Origin: Planococcus citri | Lineage: Eukaryota; Arthropoda; Insecta; Hemiptera; Pseudococcidae | DNA length: 64,000 nucleotides | Assembly (NCBI RefSeq): GCF_950023065.1 | Contig: NC_088681.1 | Location: forward strand, 7,564,001 to 7,628,000 | Direction of reading: 5' to 3' | Part shown: positions 37,603 through 48,282 of the stretch, in pieces | Layout of the letters: every line of letters begins with the position of its first letter | How positions within the stretch are numbered: position 1 is the first letter of the stretch | Made by a program: the position numbers and the translations under genes | The notes under the pieces: generated by a model | Database searches by the model: none | What the model was told of the DNA's origin: nothing | The model's input: only the letters and a program-made list of their open reading frames with translations

Positions 37603-38394
37603 AGGTAGAGTGGGGTAATTGCAAAGCACTTTTTGATTAGTGACACTTTGAGAGAGCGCTGTGAGAAGACTATTGCACGGATGAAGCTGAAATTTGTACC
37701 ACTTATACTTAAGGGGGTTCTCTATCAATGGTAAAATTTTGGTACAATTTGGTCCACAAATCGTGGAGAAAATTGCAATTTGCAAATTTGAAAATCGACT
37801 TTTGCATTTACCCCATGTTAGGGTAAATGCAAAAGTGGGCAATATTTTTTTCATTTTTTCATTTTTTTGAATTTTCAACACACTAACTGTATTCTACGTG
37901 TCATTTGCTAACTTTTGATGTATTCGTGGTCTTGATTCGGTAAAAAATTCGATAACTTTTCCACTTCCCAAAAAAATTTTCAGGGGAGTGAAAAAATGTT
38001 GAAAAATTATTTTTTTTTAAAACTTGCTAAAATGAACAAAAAATCAACTATTGATCATTTCTGATGTTTTTTATGTAAAAAAACTCGTCATAGAAATACA
38101 TTTTTCGTCAAATATATTAGTAAAACGTTGAAAAGGAGCAATAATTTAAAAATTCAGTAAAACTGTTCATCACTTCTCTAACGTGTAACTCATCATGTGA
38201 CCGTGGAAGTTTATTTTTTTTGTAATTTCGAACCATTTTCAAGTTATTTAGGGCAAAAAAATATTTGTGGTAAGTGCAAAAATGAAAAAAAAATCGTTTT
38301 TGCAATTACCCTGAGTCGATTTTTTCTGGGGTAATTGCAAAAACGCAATTTACGGTCAAAATATAAAAAAAATTTCAAATTGCAATATCTTACC
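37603..38394. mobile_element. TA-flanked element with AGGTAGAGT ends, inside the LINE
   Basis: The left end is AGGTAGAGTGGGGTAATTGC; the right end reads inverted as AGGTAAGATATTGCAA. The flanks read TTAA on both sides (37600-37603 and 38394-38397), so the target duplication is TA or TTAA. Inside is a perfect 15-bp inverted pair, CTTTTGCATTTACCC (37799-37813) and GGGTAAATGCAAAAG (37821-37835), and the phrase GGGTAATTGCAAA recurs. Removing it joins the retrotransposon tail to its 3' end. No transposase. Confidence 0.75.
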
Positions 38395-38559
38395 TTAAAC
38401 TTCAATCCTTCATGACCCTAAATCGTGAAAATTCCAGATAAATGTACAACGCCGAAAGGTGACAACGTATGCAATAAATAATTGAATTGAATTGAATTGA
38501 ATAGAAAGATTCTACCCATTGAATTTTCAAACAATTTCTATAGACATCAATTTTTCATA

Positions 38560-40460
38560 TTTTTTAATGGGGGGGGGGGGTAAAGGCTCCACACAAGAGA
38601 GCCGACATCATTTGAGGGGTCCAATAGGTCCAATAAAAGTTTTTTCGTGAAATGGGGCTTGTGTTGAACAGTGGAAATGAAATATTCTCAAAAAAATTTG
38701 CCTGCATAATTTTGATTTATTCTCATTTCCTGCGATTTTTCTTGAAGAAAATTTCAAAAATTTCCATAAAAACTGTAAAAAAAAGTCAAGAATTTATTAG
38801 AAAGGGAGAATGCAATTTGACCCAAAAAAAAGGTTTTTAAGCAATTTTGTAAAAAAAAAAAACCAGAACTTTAATTTGGCAAACTTTGAAACAAAAAGAG
38901 GATTTTTTAGGCAGACACTTTGTGGACGTTTTGGCTAAAAAGCAAAAATTTCTGATCAATTTTGGCAAGATTTACAACCATTTTGGTATTTTATCAAAAA
39001 AATACTTCCTGAGAATTTTGACGAAAAAACATTACAACTGTTCAACAACTCGCCAAAAAATCGACTCTCTCTGACAATTTTGACAAAAAAAACAGAAATT
39101 TTCGGGCAATTTTGGCAAAATCAGTGGTTTTTTTTGGACAATCCTGATTGGCAACTTTGACAAAAATTTGACCCTTTCACAGTTTTACCAAAAATGGATA
39201 GGTTGTACTACATTTTGACAATTGTTCCAAAAATGTACACCTCTTAACAATTTTACAAAAAATTGACGCTTTTTGGCACTTTTCGACTTGAGAAAATTTA
39301 GCAGGAAAAAAACCAGAGTTTTATGACCAAGATCAATTTTTTATATTTTCAATTGGGGGGAGGGGCTCCATACAAGATTGCCAACATCATTTGGAGGGGG
39401 GGGGGGTCCAACGAAAGTTTTTTTTCTTGAAGAGTGGTTTGTGTTGAACAATTATTCTAATGTGGAAATGAAATATTTTCAAAAATTGTCCCTGATTTTG
39501 ATTTATTCTCATTTTTTGCGATTTTTTCTGAAGAAAATTTCAAAGATTTCCATAAAAACTGAAAAAATAAGCATTTTGGGAAAGAGAATGAAATTTGACA
39601 AAAAAGGTGATTTTTGTTCGCCAAACTTTGAAATAAAAAGAAGACTTTTAGGCAAGCAAGGCGCAAAATCAACTTCACCAAAAAATTACTTCCTGACAAG
39701 AATTTCAACGAAAAAACATTGAGTACGTACACACATTTATTTTGTCAATTCGCCAAAAATTTGACTCTCTGTGATAATTTTGACCAAAAAAAAAAAAAAA
39801 CAAAACGAGAATTTTTTGACAATTTTGGTAAAAGCAGTGGTTTTCTTGGCAATCTTGGCAAGGACAGGATTATTTGAAATCCGAAAAATTGAAATCCTTG
39901 GATTTGGTCGATCTACTTTTGCGTAAAATGGAACTTTTTAGCAAAAATTACGACTCGTCAATTTTGGAAAAAGTAGGACTATTTTGACAATTTTGGCATC
40001 AAAACGAAGACATACATGAATTTTTGATAATTTTGCCAAAAAAGCAGGATTTTTATTTTGCAAATTTTGCAACAAAAAAAAACTCCAGGCCTTTTTGACA
40101 AAAATTGGAACTTTTTTGCAAATTTTTACACAAAGGGAGACTTGTTTACAATTTTGGCAAAAATGGAACATTATTTGAAGAAAAACAGACCACTTTTCAA
40201 GGTACATATTTGAAGGCTGAAAACAAGACTTAACTTTTTGACAGAATTTAGTAATTCTCAGCAATTTTGACCGAAACAAACAACCAAAGCTTACGTGATA
40301 AATTTTTTGCCGATTTTTGCGGAACATCATGATTTTTCTTCAAAATTTATGCAAAAACCAAGATTTTTGTACTTTTTTGAGAATTTTGACGAAAACCGAG
40401 ACTTTTTTCGTCAATTTTGGTAAAAAAAAACGTACATTTTTATTCAAGCAAAAATAAATA
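38560..40460. repeat. two diverged copies of a ~780-bp repeat plus GGCAAAAA block
   Basis: Copies begin at about 38568 and 39352 with a G run, GGCTCCA, CAAGA, CATCATTTG, then AAAGTTTTTT, TGTGTTGAAC and TTTCCATAAAAACTG. Each ends in degenerate TTTTGGCAAAA units that continue to 40460. A partial copy is at 33240-33330 and an inverted one at about 44040-44270. Frames in it (for example 39378-39722) are repeat-derived. Confidence 0.7.
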
Positions 40461-42326
40461 TTTTTTCTATTGTTCAAATTTTTTGAAAGGGAAGCACCAG
40501 CTCCACTGTTTCAGCATGTAGGCGAGTCAAAACTATTGAATTCTAAATTAATTCAATTAAATCAGAAAAAGGATAATCTCTGGATGAGAAAATTCCTCCT
40601 CTCCCCCCCCCCTCCTCCTCACACAGACTCAAGTCTAAAACTAATTCAAGATTTCATTTCGATCACTTGACTCGATCATTATAAGATGTTTATCAAGTTC
40701 AAAGAGAACGAAAGATTAAAATTTATAGTAGAAATGAAAATTCTCAACCGTTCCAAAATTAAAAGCAACCCTATTCCATTTTTCCAATATTCATTATACC
40801 ATTATTGTTTTTTTAATAAAAAAATGAAAGTTGATTACGAACAGTTACGTATATAGGTACAAAAACATGAGAGAATTTCTCACACAGGTAGCAGGTATCT
40901 TTAAACTCACGATCAGCAGCATTCGTAATTGAAACAACAATGTTCAAACCGAGAAATTTATCGTCGATCGGGAAAAAAAATTACCAATCTGTAATCGAAA
41001 ATACACAATCGAGCACCGAGAACAGAACCGGTTATTATTTTCCGATATGTCAATCGAAACTAAATATGTACTTTCGATGAGATAACAATACACGAATATA
41101 GACATAACTCACGGGTGCAAGGGCGAAATTTATTAATTCGCCGAATATAATCAAAGTTTCAATAATTTGTTAATTGATGTGATTTTACGAGCTGATCAGT
41201 GTGTTTGGTGGTGTACAATGTAATATTGAATTCGTACACTGAGAGCTCCAACCCTGATTGGGAAAAAATTCGCGTGAAACCAGTTTTAACAATTAACGAG
41301 TTAATGTAGGTAAAAATTTGCTGGATTTTATCTCGAATTACTCGATCATGATTTATCGTGATCCAAGTTTAGAAGGCTTGCGAATAATCAAGGTTTGAAT
41401 ATTTAGGTGGTTTGTAAAAACGAGAGTTAAGAATTGTGTCGGATATTTCGGTACCTATTTAATTATACCTACTTGACAAAAATTCACAACCTTTACACAA
41501 CATTTTTCAATTTTTTCAAGATGAAGCTGTAACGATCTGTCGCCACTCTCTCACCCCCCCCCCCCCCAATCAAACTCACCATCGACTCAAAACGTCGGTC
41601 GATAAGACTGACTCGACATAATCAAACTTTCGTCATTTCCTCAATCGAGTCCAAATTTAAAGTACACCTACCTACTCAAACACCTGTTTAAATACGAGTA
41701 ACTCGCGTGAAAAGTCGTTAAAAAAACTCGAGATAAAAAACAACTTAAACATTCCCAGAGGAGCTTGTTGCATTAGAACAGTTATCTGTTATATGTTGAT
41801 TTCCGCAGCGATAAAAATAACATTTCAATACAGCAGTTTGTTGTACAGATAGGTAGGCAATACAAACTATATAGGTAAGGTATACATATACTCGTACAAG
41901 CATAGATAACGAGAGAGTTCATTTTACAATCTTAGGAAGTTGTAAATAATTTTATGTCCGCGCAGTTTGCGATCAACTTGATAGCTACACTTCGATATGA
42001 AAGCAATAAAAAGTACAAGTCTAATTGAAAAAACGCATGATCAATTATCAATATATGTTCGCGTGTTTGCAGAAAGATGGTCTCTGGTATTTACATTTGT
42101 TTAGTTTCAATTTTATTGCGAAAAACAAACGGAAAATGAGAACTTGATTAGGTTTGAGTCAAGATGATCGAGAGAAAATTTTTGAGAATTATTGGGCCAA
42201 AAATGCGAAAAATCAAAATTTTATCAAATTGAGGTAGAAAGCAGACATTTAGTAGGTAAGAATCTTATTTTCTACTACCAACACCTTCTGAAGAGCTTGT
42301 TTCGAACCGTTCTGAGCAGTTCAAGA
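40461..42326. other. no gene seen
   Basis: Mixed-composition DNA with C runs near 40608 and 41553-41567 and no recognisable exon or RNA gene. Confidence 0.35.
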
Positions 42327-43040
42327 GCCTCCATCAAAATTTTGAAAGTTAAAATTTTCAATAATAGAGTGTATTTTATTTTGCTTAGATGGAATGCCCC
42401 CCCCCCACCCAATCAAAATTGATACCTTACAAGGGAAGTCTTCCACATGATAATCTCCGATTTGAATGAAACTTGGACTGTTGGAAAAAGGACATCAAGA
42501 AACACCCATCCCCCAATTTTCAGCTGCTCAAGTTCATGTGGTGGAGAGAAACGGCCATTTTTCAAATTCACAGAAAAAAAGTAAAAAATTCTGTTTCCTG
42601 ACCGGAAGGCCGGATCCGGCCAATGGTGGTATGAGTCGATCAGGTATCTAGAAAACTACATTTGGCCCAAATTTGAGCTCCGGAAGTTGATACGCGGGAG
42701 AGATGGATAATTGTAGTTTTTTCTCGTTTTTTGAGTTTAACTGCAGCTATACCTGTGTACACAAAACTTCAAACGCTCGCTAAACATCGAAAAATCAACT
42801 TGAGCAGCTGAAAATTGGGGAATGGGTGATTTTTGAGGTTCTCTTTCCAACAGTCCAAGTTTCATTCAAATCGGAGATTATCATCTGGGGGGCTTCCTTT
42901 GTTAGATGAGAAAATGATTCCCTATATGCCTCCATTAAAATTTTGAAAGTTAAAATTTTCAATAATAGAGAGTATTTTATTTTGCTTAGATGGAATGCCC
43001 CCCCCCCAATCAAAATTGATACCTTAGATGAGAAAATGAT
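42327..43040. repeat. foldback pair flanked by ~100-bp direct repeats
   Basis: Inverted arms at about 42430-42534 and 42797-42905 share TAATCTCCGATTTGAATGAA, ACTTGGACTGTTGGAA and CCCAATTTTCAGCTGCTCAA. The unit GCCTCCATCAAAATTTTGAA through GATACCTTA lies just left (42327-42429) and right (42928-43026) of them in direct orientation, including a C run. TTAGATGAGAAAATGATTC is also duplicated (42903 and 43024). The loop holds a partial AGCTCCGGAAG repeat. Confidence 0.75.
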
Positions 43041-43152
43041 TCACTATTTTTAATTTTCCCTCTATCTGTAAAAAGAAGTGAAAAAGTGGTGCGGTAGTCC
43101 TCCCATCCCTCTCTGAAGTTGACAAAATGAAAAAAATGCAAAAAAATTAATG

Positions 43153-43952
43153 TGTCACCGCATACAGAAAGGGGACACGCGACCCAAAAATGGATTTTTT
43201 TTAAATGATTGATTTTTATGTAAAATTCATCGTAGAATTCAATGAAACCATCGTTGAGACCGGATTTTTACTCTAAACGGGTAAAAAATGGCTTTAAGGT
43301 GAGGTACCTATAAAAAAATTTTAAGAAAAGACCAAAAAATCGATTTTTTTATGTTTGGATCACTTTGGAGGCGAAATGGAGGGTTCCACGAGAAAAATAC
43401 ATCAACCAAAATTGTAGAGAATTGAATTTCCAACAACCTACAAGAGATTCATTTTTCTCCAGAATGCATATTTTTTCCGTTTTTGCTCAAAATAAGAAAA
43501 TTTTACGATATTATCGTAAGATTTTTGTTTTTTGAGAAAAACGGAAAAACTATGCATTCTGGAGAAAAATGAATCTCTTATAGGTTGTTGGAAATTCAAT
43601 TCTCTACAAGTTTGGTTGATGTATTTTTCTCGTGGAACGCTCCATTTCGCCTCCAAATTGATCTCAAAATTTAAAATAATAAAAAAAAAATAAAAAGTAA
43701 AAAAATTTTTTAAAAATGAGCACAATTATAACTGAGCCACCCTGTATAATGTAAAATTATCCCGAAAAGTTTGCAAAGAGACTACCAGAGTGTGTCTTAA
43801 ACATACCCAGCAGTGACCATCCTAATATTTCTAAAATTACAACTAGAAAATTCAAAAACAACTTCAAAAACTTTAAGCGCGTTTTTGTCAAAAACTTGTT
43901 TTTGTCAAAAACTTGTTTTTGGGCGCGTGTCCCCTTTCTGTATGCGTCGACA
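43153..43952. mobile_element. 0.8-kb inverted-repeat element with internal palindrome
   Basis: The ends are inverted: GCATACAGAAAGGGGACACG at 43160 and CGTGTCCCCTTTCTGTATGC ending at 43945, extendable outwards to TGTC/GACA (43153, 43952) with mismatches and inwards into CCCAAAAA. Within, 43358-43663 is a second palindrome with arms of about 130 bp (CATTTTTCTCCAGAATGCAT and its inverse). Near the right arm a GAGCCACCCTGTATA motif resembles a transposon terminus common in insect genomes. No transposase frame. Confidence 0.8.
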
Positions 43953-45070
43953 TCAAAATTCTTTGTTTCTGATTTAGAATTTTTCTAAACAATCTCCTTT
44001 TCAAGAAAAAACTTCCTCCGGTCTTTCAAACCACATTGACCCCCTAAGAAGGAGCCCCTCAAAGTTGAAAAAATCGCAAAGAAAACAATAAATCAACCCC
44101 CCTCCCCTCCAAATTTAAAATATCTCACTTCCACATTAGAATTGATCTACATAATCTCTTTTTCAAGAAAAAACTTTTCTTAGAAGCCCCCCCCCCCAAA
44201 TCAGGCTGGCTGCTCTCTTGTATGGAGCCCCTCTTATTTTGGAAAAAATAAAAAAAGATGGAAAGTTGATGCCTGTAGAAATATGTAGTTTGAAAATTTT
44301 TCAATGGGCAAAATATTCCTAAATAAGCAGATTTTCAATAAAAACCTCCCTTGGTCGCCTAAATGTTGTTGGTCTCCTAATCTCCTTGAAAAATATTTTT
44401 AAAAATGTAAAGTTGATGTCAATGATGTCTGTAGTTACAAATTATTTGAAAGTTTTTAATCTCTGAGCAAAATCACTTTCCCCAAACCACCAAAAATAAT
44501 TGATTTTCGCCTTGTAAGTACGTTTAAAAAGTCCTATCTTTGTTCCAAAATCCTGTTTTCTGTCAAACTTGCTCATAAGGCTCTGGTTTTTTTCCTGCCC
44601 GATTTGCCCAAGTCAAAAAGTGTCAAAAAGCATCAATGTTTTTCAAAATAGTCAAGAAGACGTGTCCATTTTTGGCACAATTGTCAAGAAGTGTCCATTT
44701 TTGGTAAAATTGTCAAAAAGTGCTCATTTTCTGGTGAAAATTGTCAAAGGGACAAATTTTGGCCAAAATTGTCAAATAGTCCTGTTCACATGCGTTTGCC
44801 AAAATTGTCAGAGAGAGTCAATTTTTGACTAATTGACGAATATTTGGAATGTTTTTCTCAGGAAGTCATTTTTTGATAAAATAGTCAAATGGTCGTAAAT
44901 TTTTGCCAAAATTGATCAGAAATTTCTGTTTTTTTTCTGCCAAAATTAACGTACAAAAACCAACAATTTTTACTTTGCCTGCCTAAAAAGTCCCGATTTT
45001 TACAAAATTGCTGAGAAAGCTTCTTTGTTTTGTCAAATGCCACTACCTCCCCGGCTCCCGCACGGCCCAT
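43953..45070. repeat. inverted copy of G-run repeat and degenerate block
   Basis: 44030-44270 is the reverse complement of the 38.57/39.35-kb repeat heads (C runs, CTCTTGTATGGAGCCCCTC). 44540-45060 is the GGCAAAAATT texture in opposite orientation (AAATTGTCAAAAAGTG). Confidence 0.6.
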
Positions 45071-45894
45071 TCTTCCACTTTTTCAGTTTTCTGTGGCAAT
45101 TTTTCGGTATTTTTGAAATTTTCTTTAGGTACCTAGTACCTACACTACGTGTCTCCACGTGCTCCCACAAAACACGACCTGCTTCTAGATAACTTTTTTT
45201 TCGAGGACCCCCCCCCCTCCAACAATATTGGTTAGTTGGTTACCTACCTTCAAAATTGAATTGTGAAAACAAAAGGAACAGTTTCAAATTTCAAAAACGA
45301 AGGTTTTTATAGAATTATCATTGAATAATTTCAGAAGGCTCACAATAGTTTCGACTTAAAAAGGATGAATCAATTCTCATAAAATGAAAAAGTAACGACA
45401 ATGGGAAAGACGAAGAGAGAAATCGAGAAGAAATTTGATGAAAATTATTGTGGAAATAGGGGGGGAGGAGGTAAAAATTCAATTCACAATGTTGATTGTT
45501 CGCCAAGGATTACTCAACATTCAAGAAATTTAGCAATAAGTTTTTCTTAAATTTTTGGAATAGTTTTAGAAGAGTGGGGGAGGGGAGGGTGGGGAGAGGA
45601 ATAAAAAATTCAAATCGGGATGTTACACGTAAATTATACCTATTTACTCATCATTCAAAAAAATAAAAAACTACGTCTTAATTTTTGAAAAATCAAGTAT
45701 TATTCTGCTTTTAAAAATATGCCCAATTGCCCACCCAAAATATGACTGCTTTTCAAACAAATAAAATGAAATAAAAATGATTTTTAAAATTAGAATAAGG
45801 CGATCCAGATGAATTTTTTTTTTGTTTTTATAACTCAATCTTCTAGTAAAATTCACCCTCAGAAAATGAAAAAAAAACTGTCGATTTTGACTGA
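45071..45894. other. no gene seen
   Basis: AT-rich DNA with C- and G-runs (45208-45218; 45460-45470). Nothing recognised. Confidence 0.35.
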
Positions 45895-45897
45895 TTA

Positions 45898-46614
45898 CAC
45901 TAGGCAACGGTATGCTTGTGTTCGGGTTGAAAATGGGCTTAATCGATAGTTTAGACCCTAAAACAAAAAACAGAGTGGGATTTTTCAATTTGAATTGTTT
46001 TTGTGGTCAGGAGAGATGATCAAAGTTTCAAAAATGGCCGTATTTGCCCTATTTCACGAGTTTCTGGCGACACCAGTATTGTTTTTCGAAAAAAACCAAG
46101 GTCATATTCGGATTCTACGCACTTTTTTAAGTAAACATCTTTACCGGATTTTTGATTTTCGAACATTCAAGCGCATACGGAAGATTTTCGTTTGTAACAC
46201 GAGATTTTTACTGCACGAGATCCTCGCCCGCGCGAACACGGTTCCGCGCCACGATTACATCGTGGAGTAACGCCAGCGTCGCGCGCTCCGAGTTTTAAAA
46301 TATGTTACAAACAAAAATCGTCCGTATGCGCTTGAAACTTCGAAAATCGAAAATCCGGGAAAGATGTTTACTTAAAAAAGTGCGTAGAATCCGAATATGA
46401 CCTTGGTTTTTTTCGAAAAACAATACTGGTGTCGCCAGAAACTCGTGAAATAGGGCAAAAACGGCCATTTTTGAAACTTTGATCATCTCTCCTGACCACA
46501 AAAACAATTCAAATTGAAAAATCCCACTCTGTTTTTTGTTTTAGGGTCTAAACTATCGATTAAGCCCATTTTCAACCCGAACACACGAAAAAAGTCAAAA
46601 ATTGTTGCCTAGTG
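45898..46614. mobile_element. CACTA-type foldback element, TTA target duplication
   Basis: The left end is CACTAGGCAAC at 45898-45908 and the right end is GTTGCCTAGTG at 46604-46614. Both are flanked by TTA (45895-45897 and 46615-46617), matching the 3-bp duplication and CACTA start of the CACTA/CMC superfamily. The arms (45898-46198 and 46304-46614) are nearly identical inverted copies; the 105-nt loop is GC-rich and holds a hairpin CCACGAT-TAC-ATCGTGG (46249-46265). Two near-identical frames (91 and 70 codons) are the same arm read twice, not genes. Non-autonomous. Confidence 0.88.
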
Positions 46615-46619
46615 TTATT

Positions 46620-48234
46620 GTATTTTTTAAACCCACTTTTCAATTGCCACTTGCCAATTTAAAGTTAACTTCAAATTCGGCTAAACTTCATCCAATCCAC
46701 TATTGGAGGCTTCAAACTGACACGAAGTTCTCGAAAAAAAAAGATGATCTATTTTCTTTCGTCCGAATTTCCACCTTTAATATTTTTTTCCAGCGATCAA
46801 AAAATTGACGATCTTGAAAATGAGCTAAAAATACTTCAGGAATAAAACATCCTATCGAGTATTATTAATCTAATCGCAGATAATAATTAAAAATAATTAC
46901 TCGAAAAACAAAACTCATTAACCTGTATTAAGTACAGGCCAAACCTTCAATATCTTCGAATAAACTCTACCAACGTACATTCCAATACCCAATAAATTAT
47001 AAATCCAGGGACATCTCGCATCAAATATTTGATTTCAAACGAGCTAATAGTGATCTCACGAAGTCTTCCTATGTAGATATAATTCATTCGTTTAGTCGTT
47101 TTTTAAAATCAATCATCATTTTATCGACAAGCGAAACACCCCAACACTACCGGGGTAAAAAAAAACTAACATTTAATCCACCCTTCTCCATCTTCACAGG
47201 TCTGACGACGTGGTATTGAATGAGACAAAATTCTACTCAGCATCCCCATTACCACCGACATACACACCTGCTATGACAAAATCTGTAGGTGGTATTAAAA
47301 AGGGTGACCATTATCATCACCTTTGTAGCCAGTTTCCGCATCCCTGGCCCCATGTTGCCATTTTATCAACGGAGATTATCATCATTAGAAGTTCCCCACA
47401 CCTCGAATGATTAATCGTACACAGCGTAAGAGCACGAATTCGAATATGTAAGTATAAAAGTAGGAGTATACATTACAATATAGTGTGTTTTAAAACAAAT
47501 ATACTTAATTAAATGTTTCAGCTTTCACAAAATTTACGAAAACGATCTTCAAAAAAGTCAGACGCTTGTCAAGTTGGGAAAAAATGCGAATCGAGTCGAG
47601 TAAATCGTGACGAGAGACGAGATTCGGTATGTTTCTAATCCAATTAAACGAGTGAGTAAAAAAAAAATCGTAATATTAAAATACAAAAAAGAAGCGTTTC
47701 GCCAAGTTAGGTATCATTTTTCAATAATAAATAAAAAACGAGTAGAGCCTTGATGAGTATCCTGGGGTGTGCTCTAGTTTATGGGGAAAGCTTTCCCGAA
47801 AGCATCTTCGAGCATTCGAAAGCAACGAGTAGGCATCAATAAAACATTACGAGTCGAATGAATTGCCTATCCAAGAACTCGAAGGAGACTTCAATGTGAA
47901 TCAAAACAAGCGTGTTTTACGTGAAAAAGAGGGAAAAGGTGAGGAATGAAAGTGAATTAAAAAAGCTTACGAACAATTTCGATGATTTATTGAAACTAAT
48001 GAAATTGACTAAACATTTTCTAAAAACTAATCGTAATATTGTCATGTAACAAAAACAAATTCAATGATAACTAAAAATCTTTTACTAAATATCAACTACT
48101 TACTGGAGATAATGACTAAAAAAAAAAAAAAAACAAGAAAATTAAAAATTAAAAACTCTTTTCATTTGGGTTATAAAAATTCTTAAACCCACAAAATTCT
48201 CTAGATTTTTAAAAAAATTAAAAATTAAAACTGA
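46620..48234. other. region downstream of MLH3, no established gene
   Basis: Non-repetitive, AT-rich. A possible terminal exon on the plus strand starts after TCTTCACAG at about 47202 (SDDVVLNETKFYSAS, stop 47408-47410) but matches nothing known to me. The likely MLH3 poly(A) signal lies here. Confidence 0.4.
47986..47991 (-). terminator. possible MLH3 polyadenylation signal
   Basis: AATAAA on the minus strand about 245 nt past the MLH3 stop codon; it is the nearest canonical hexamer I noticed. Confidence 0.35.
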
Positions 48235-48282
48235 TTATTTTACAAACTTCTTCCTCAATTCTTCATAATTAGGTTTCCAGAC
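48235..48282 (-). CDS. MLH3: MLH3 exon 11 (terminal, 15 codons)
   Basis: After a 2519-nt low-complexity intron, acceptor CTCTTTCTTTCAG opens VWKPNYEELRKKFVK and a TAA stop. The KPN-x2-EL-x-K spacing resembles the C-terminal KPNLTKL segment of other MLH3 proteins and the phase is correct. The short length makes this less certain than the other exons. Confidence 0.75.
   Translation of the reverse strand, partial: VWKPNYEELRKKFVK

Larger units (their letters stand above)
35915..38502 (+). mobile_element. 5'-truncated non-LTR retrotransposon with TTGAA tail
   Basis: LINE coding sequence is recognisable from about 35915 (YKQKKKEYS and NAKKTYN, then NRTIWKIINGTKH) and runs into the RT. The 3' end reads TGCAATAAATAATTGAATTG with four ATTGA repeats (38481-38500), a tail type common in CR1-, L2- and RTE-like elements. 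It is interrupted by a separate insertion (37603-38394) and has at least two frameshifts. The boundary with the G-run repeat on the left is approximate. Confidence 0.85.

Noticed and set aside
45995..46507. Two near-identical frames facing each other
   Set aside because: They are the two arms of one inverted-repeat element read on opposite strands.
47202..47410. Possible terminal exon after TCTTCACAG
   Set aside because: Open for about 69 codons but the peptide (SDDVVLNETKFYSAS onward) is unrecognised and no upstream exon was found; kept only as a note.
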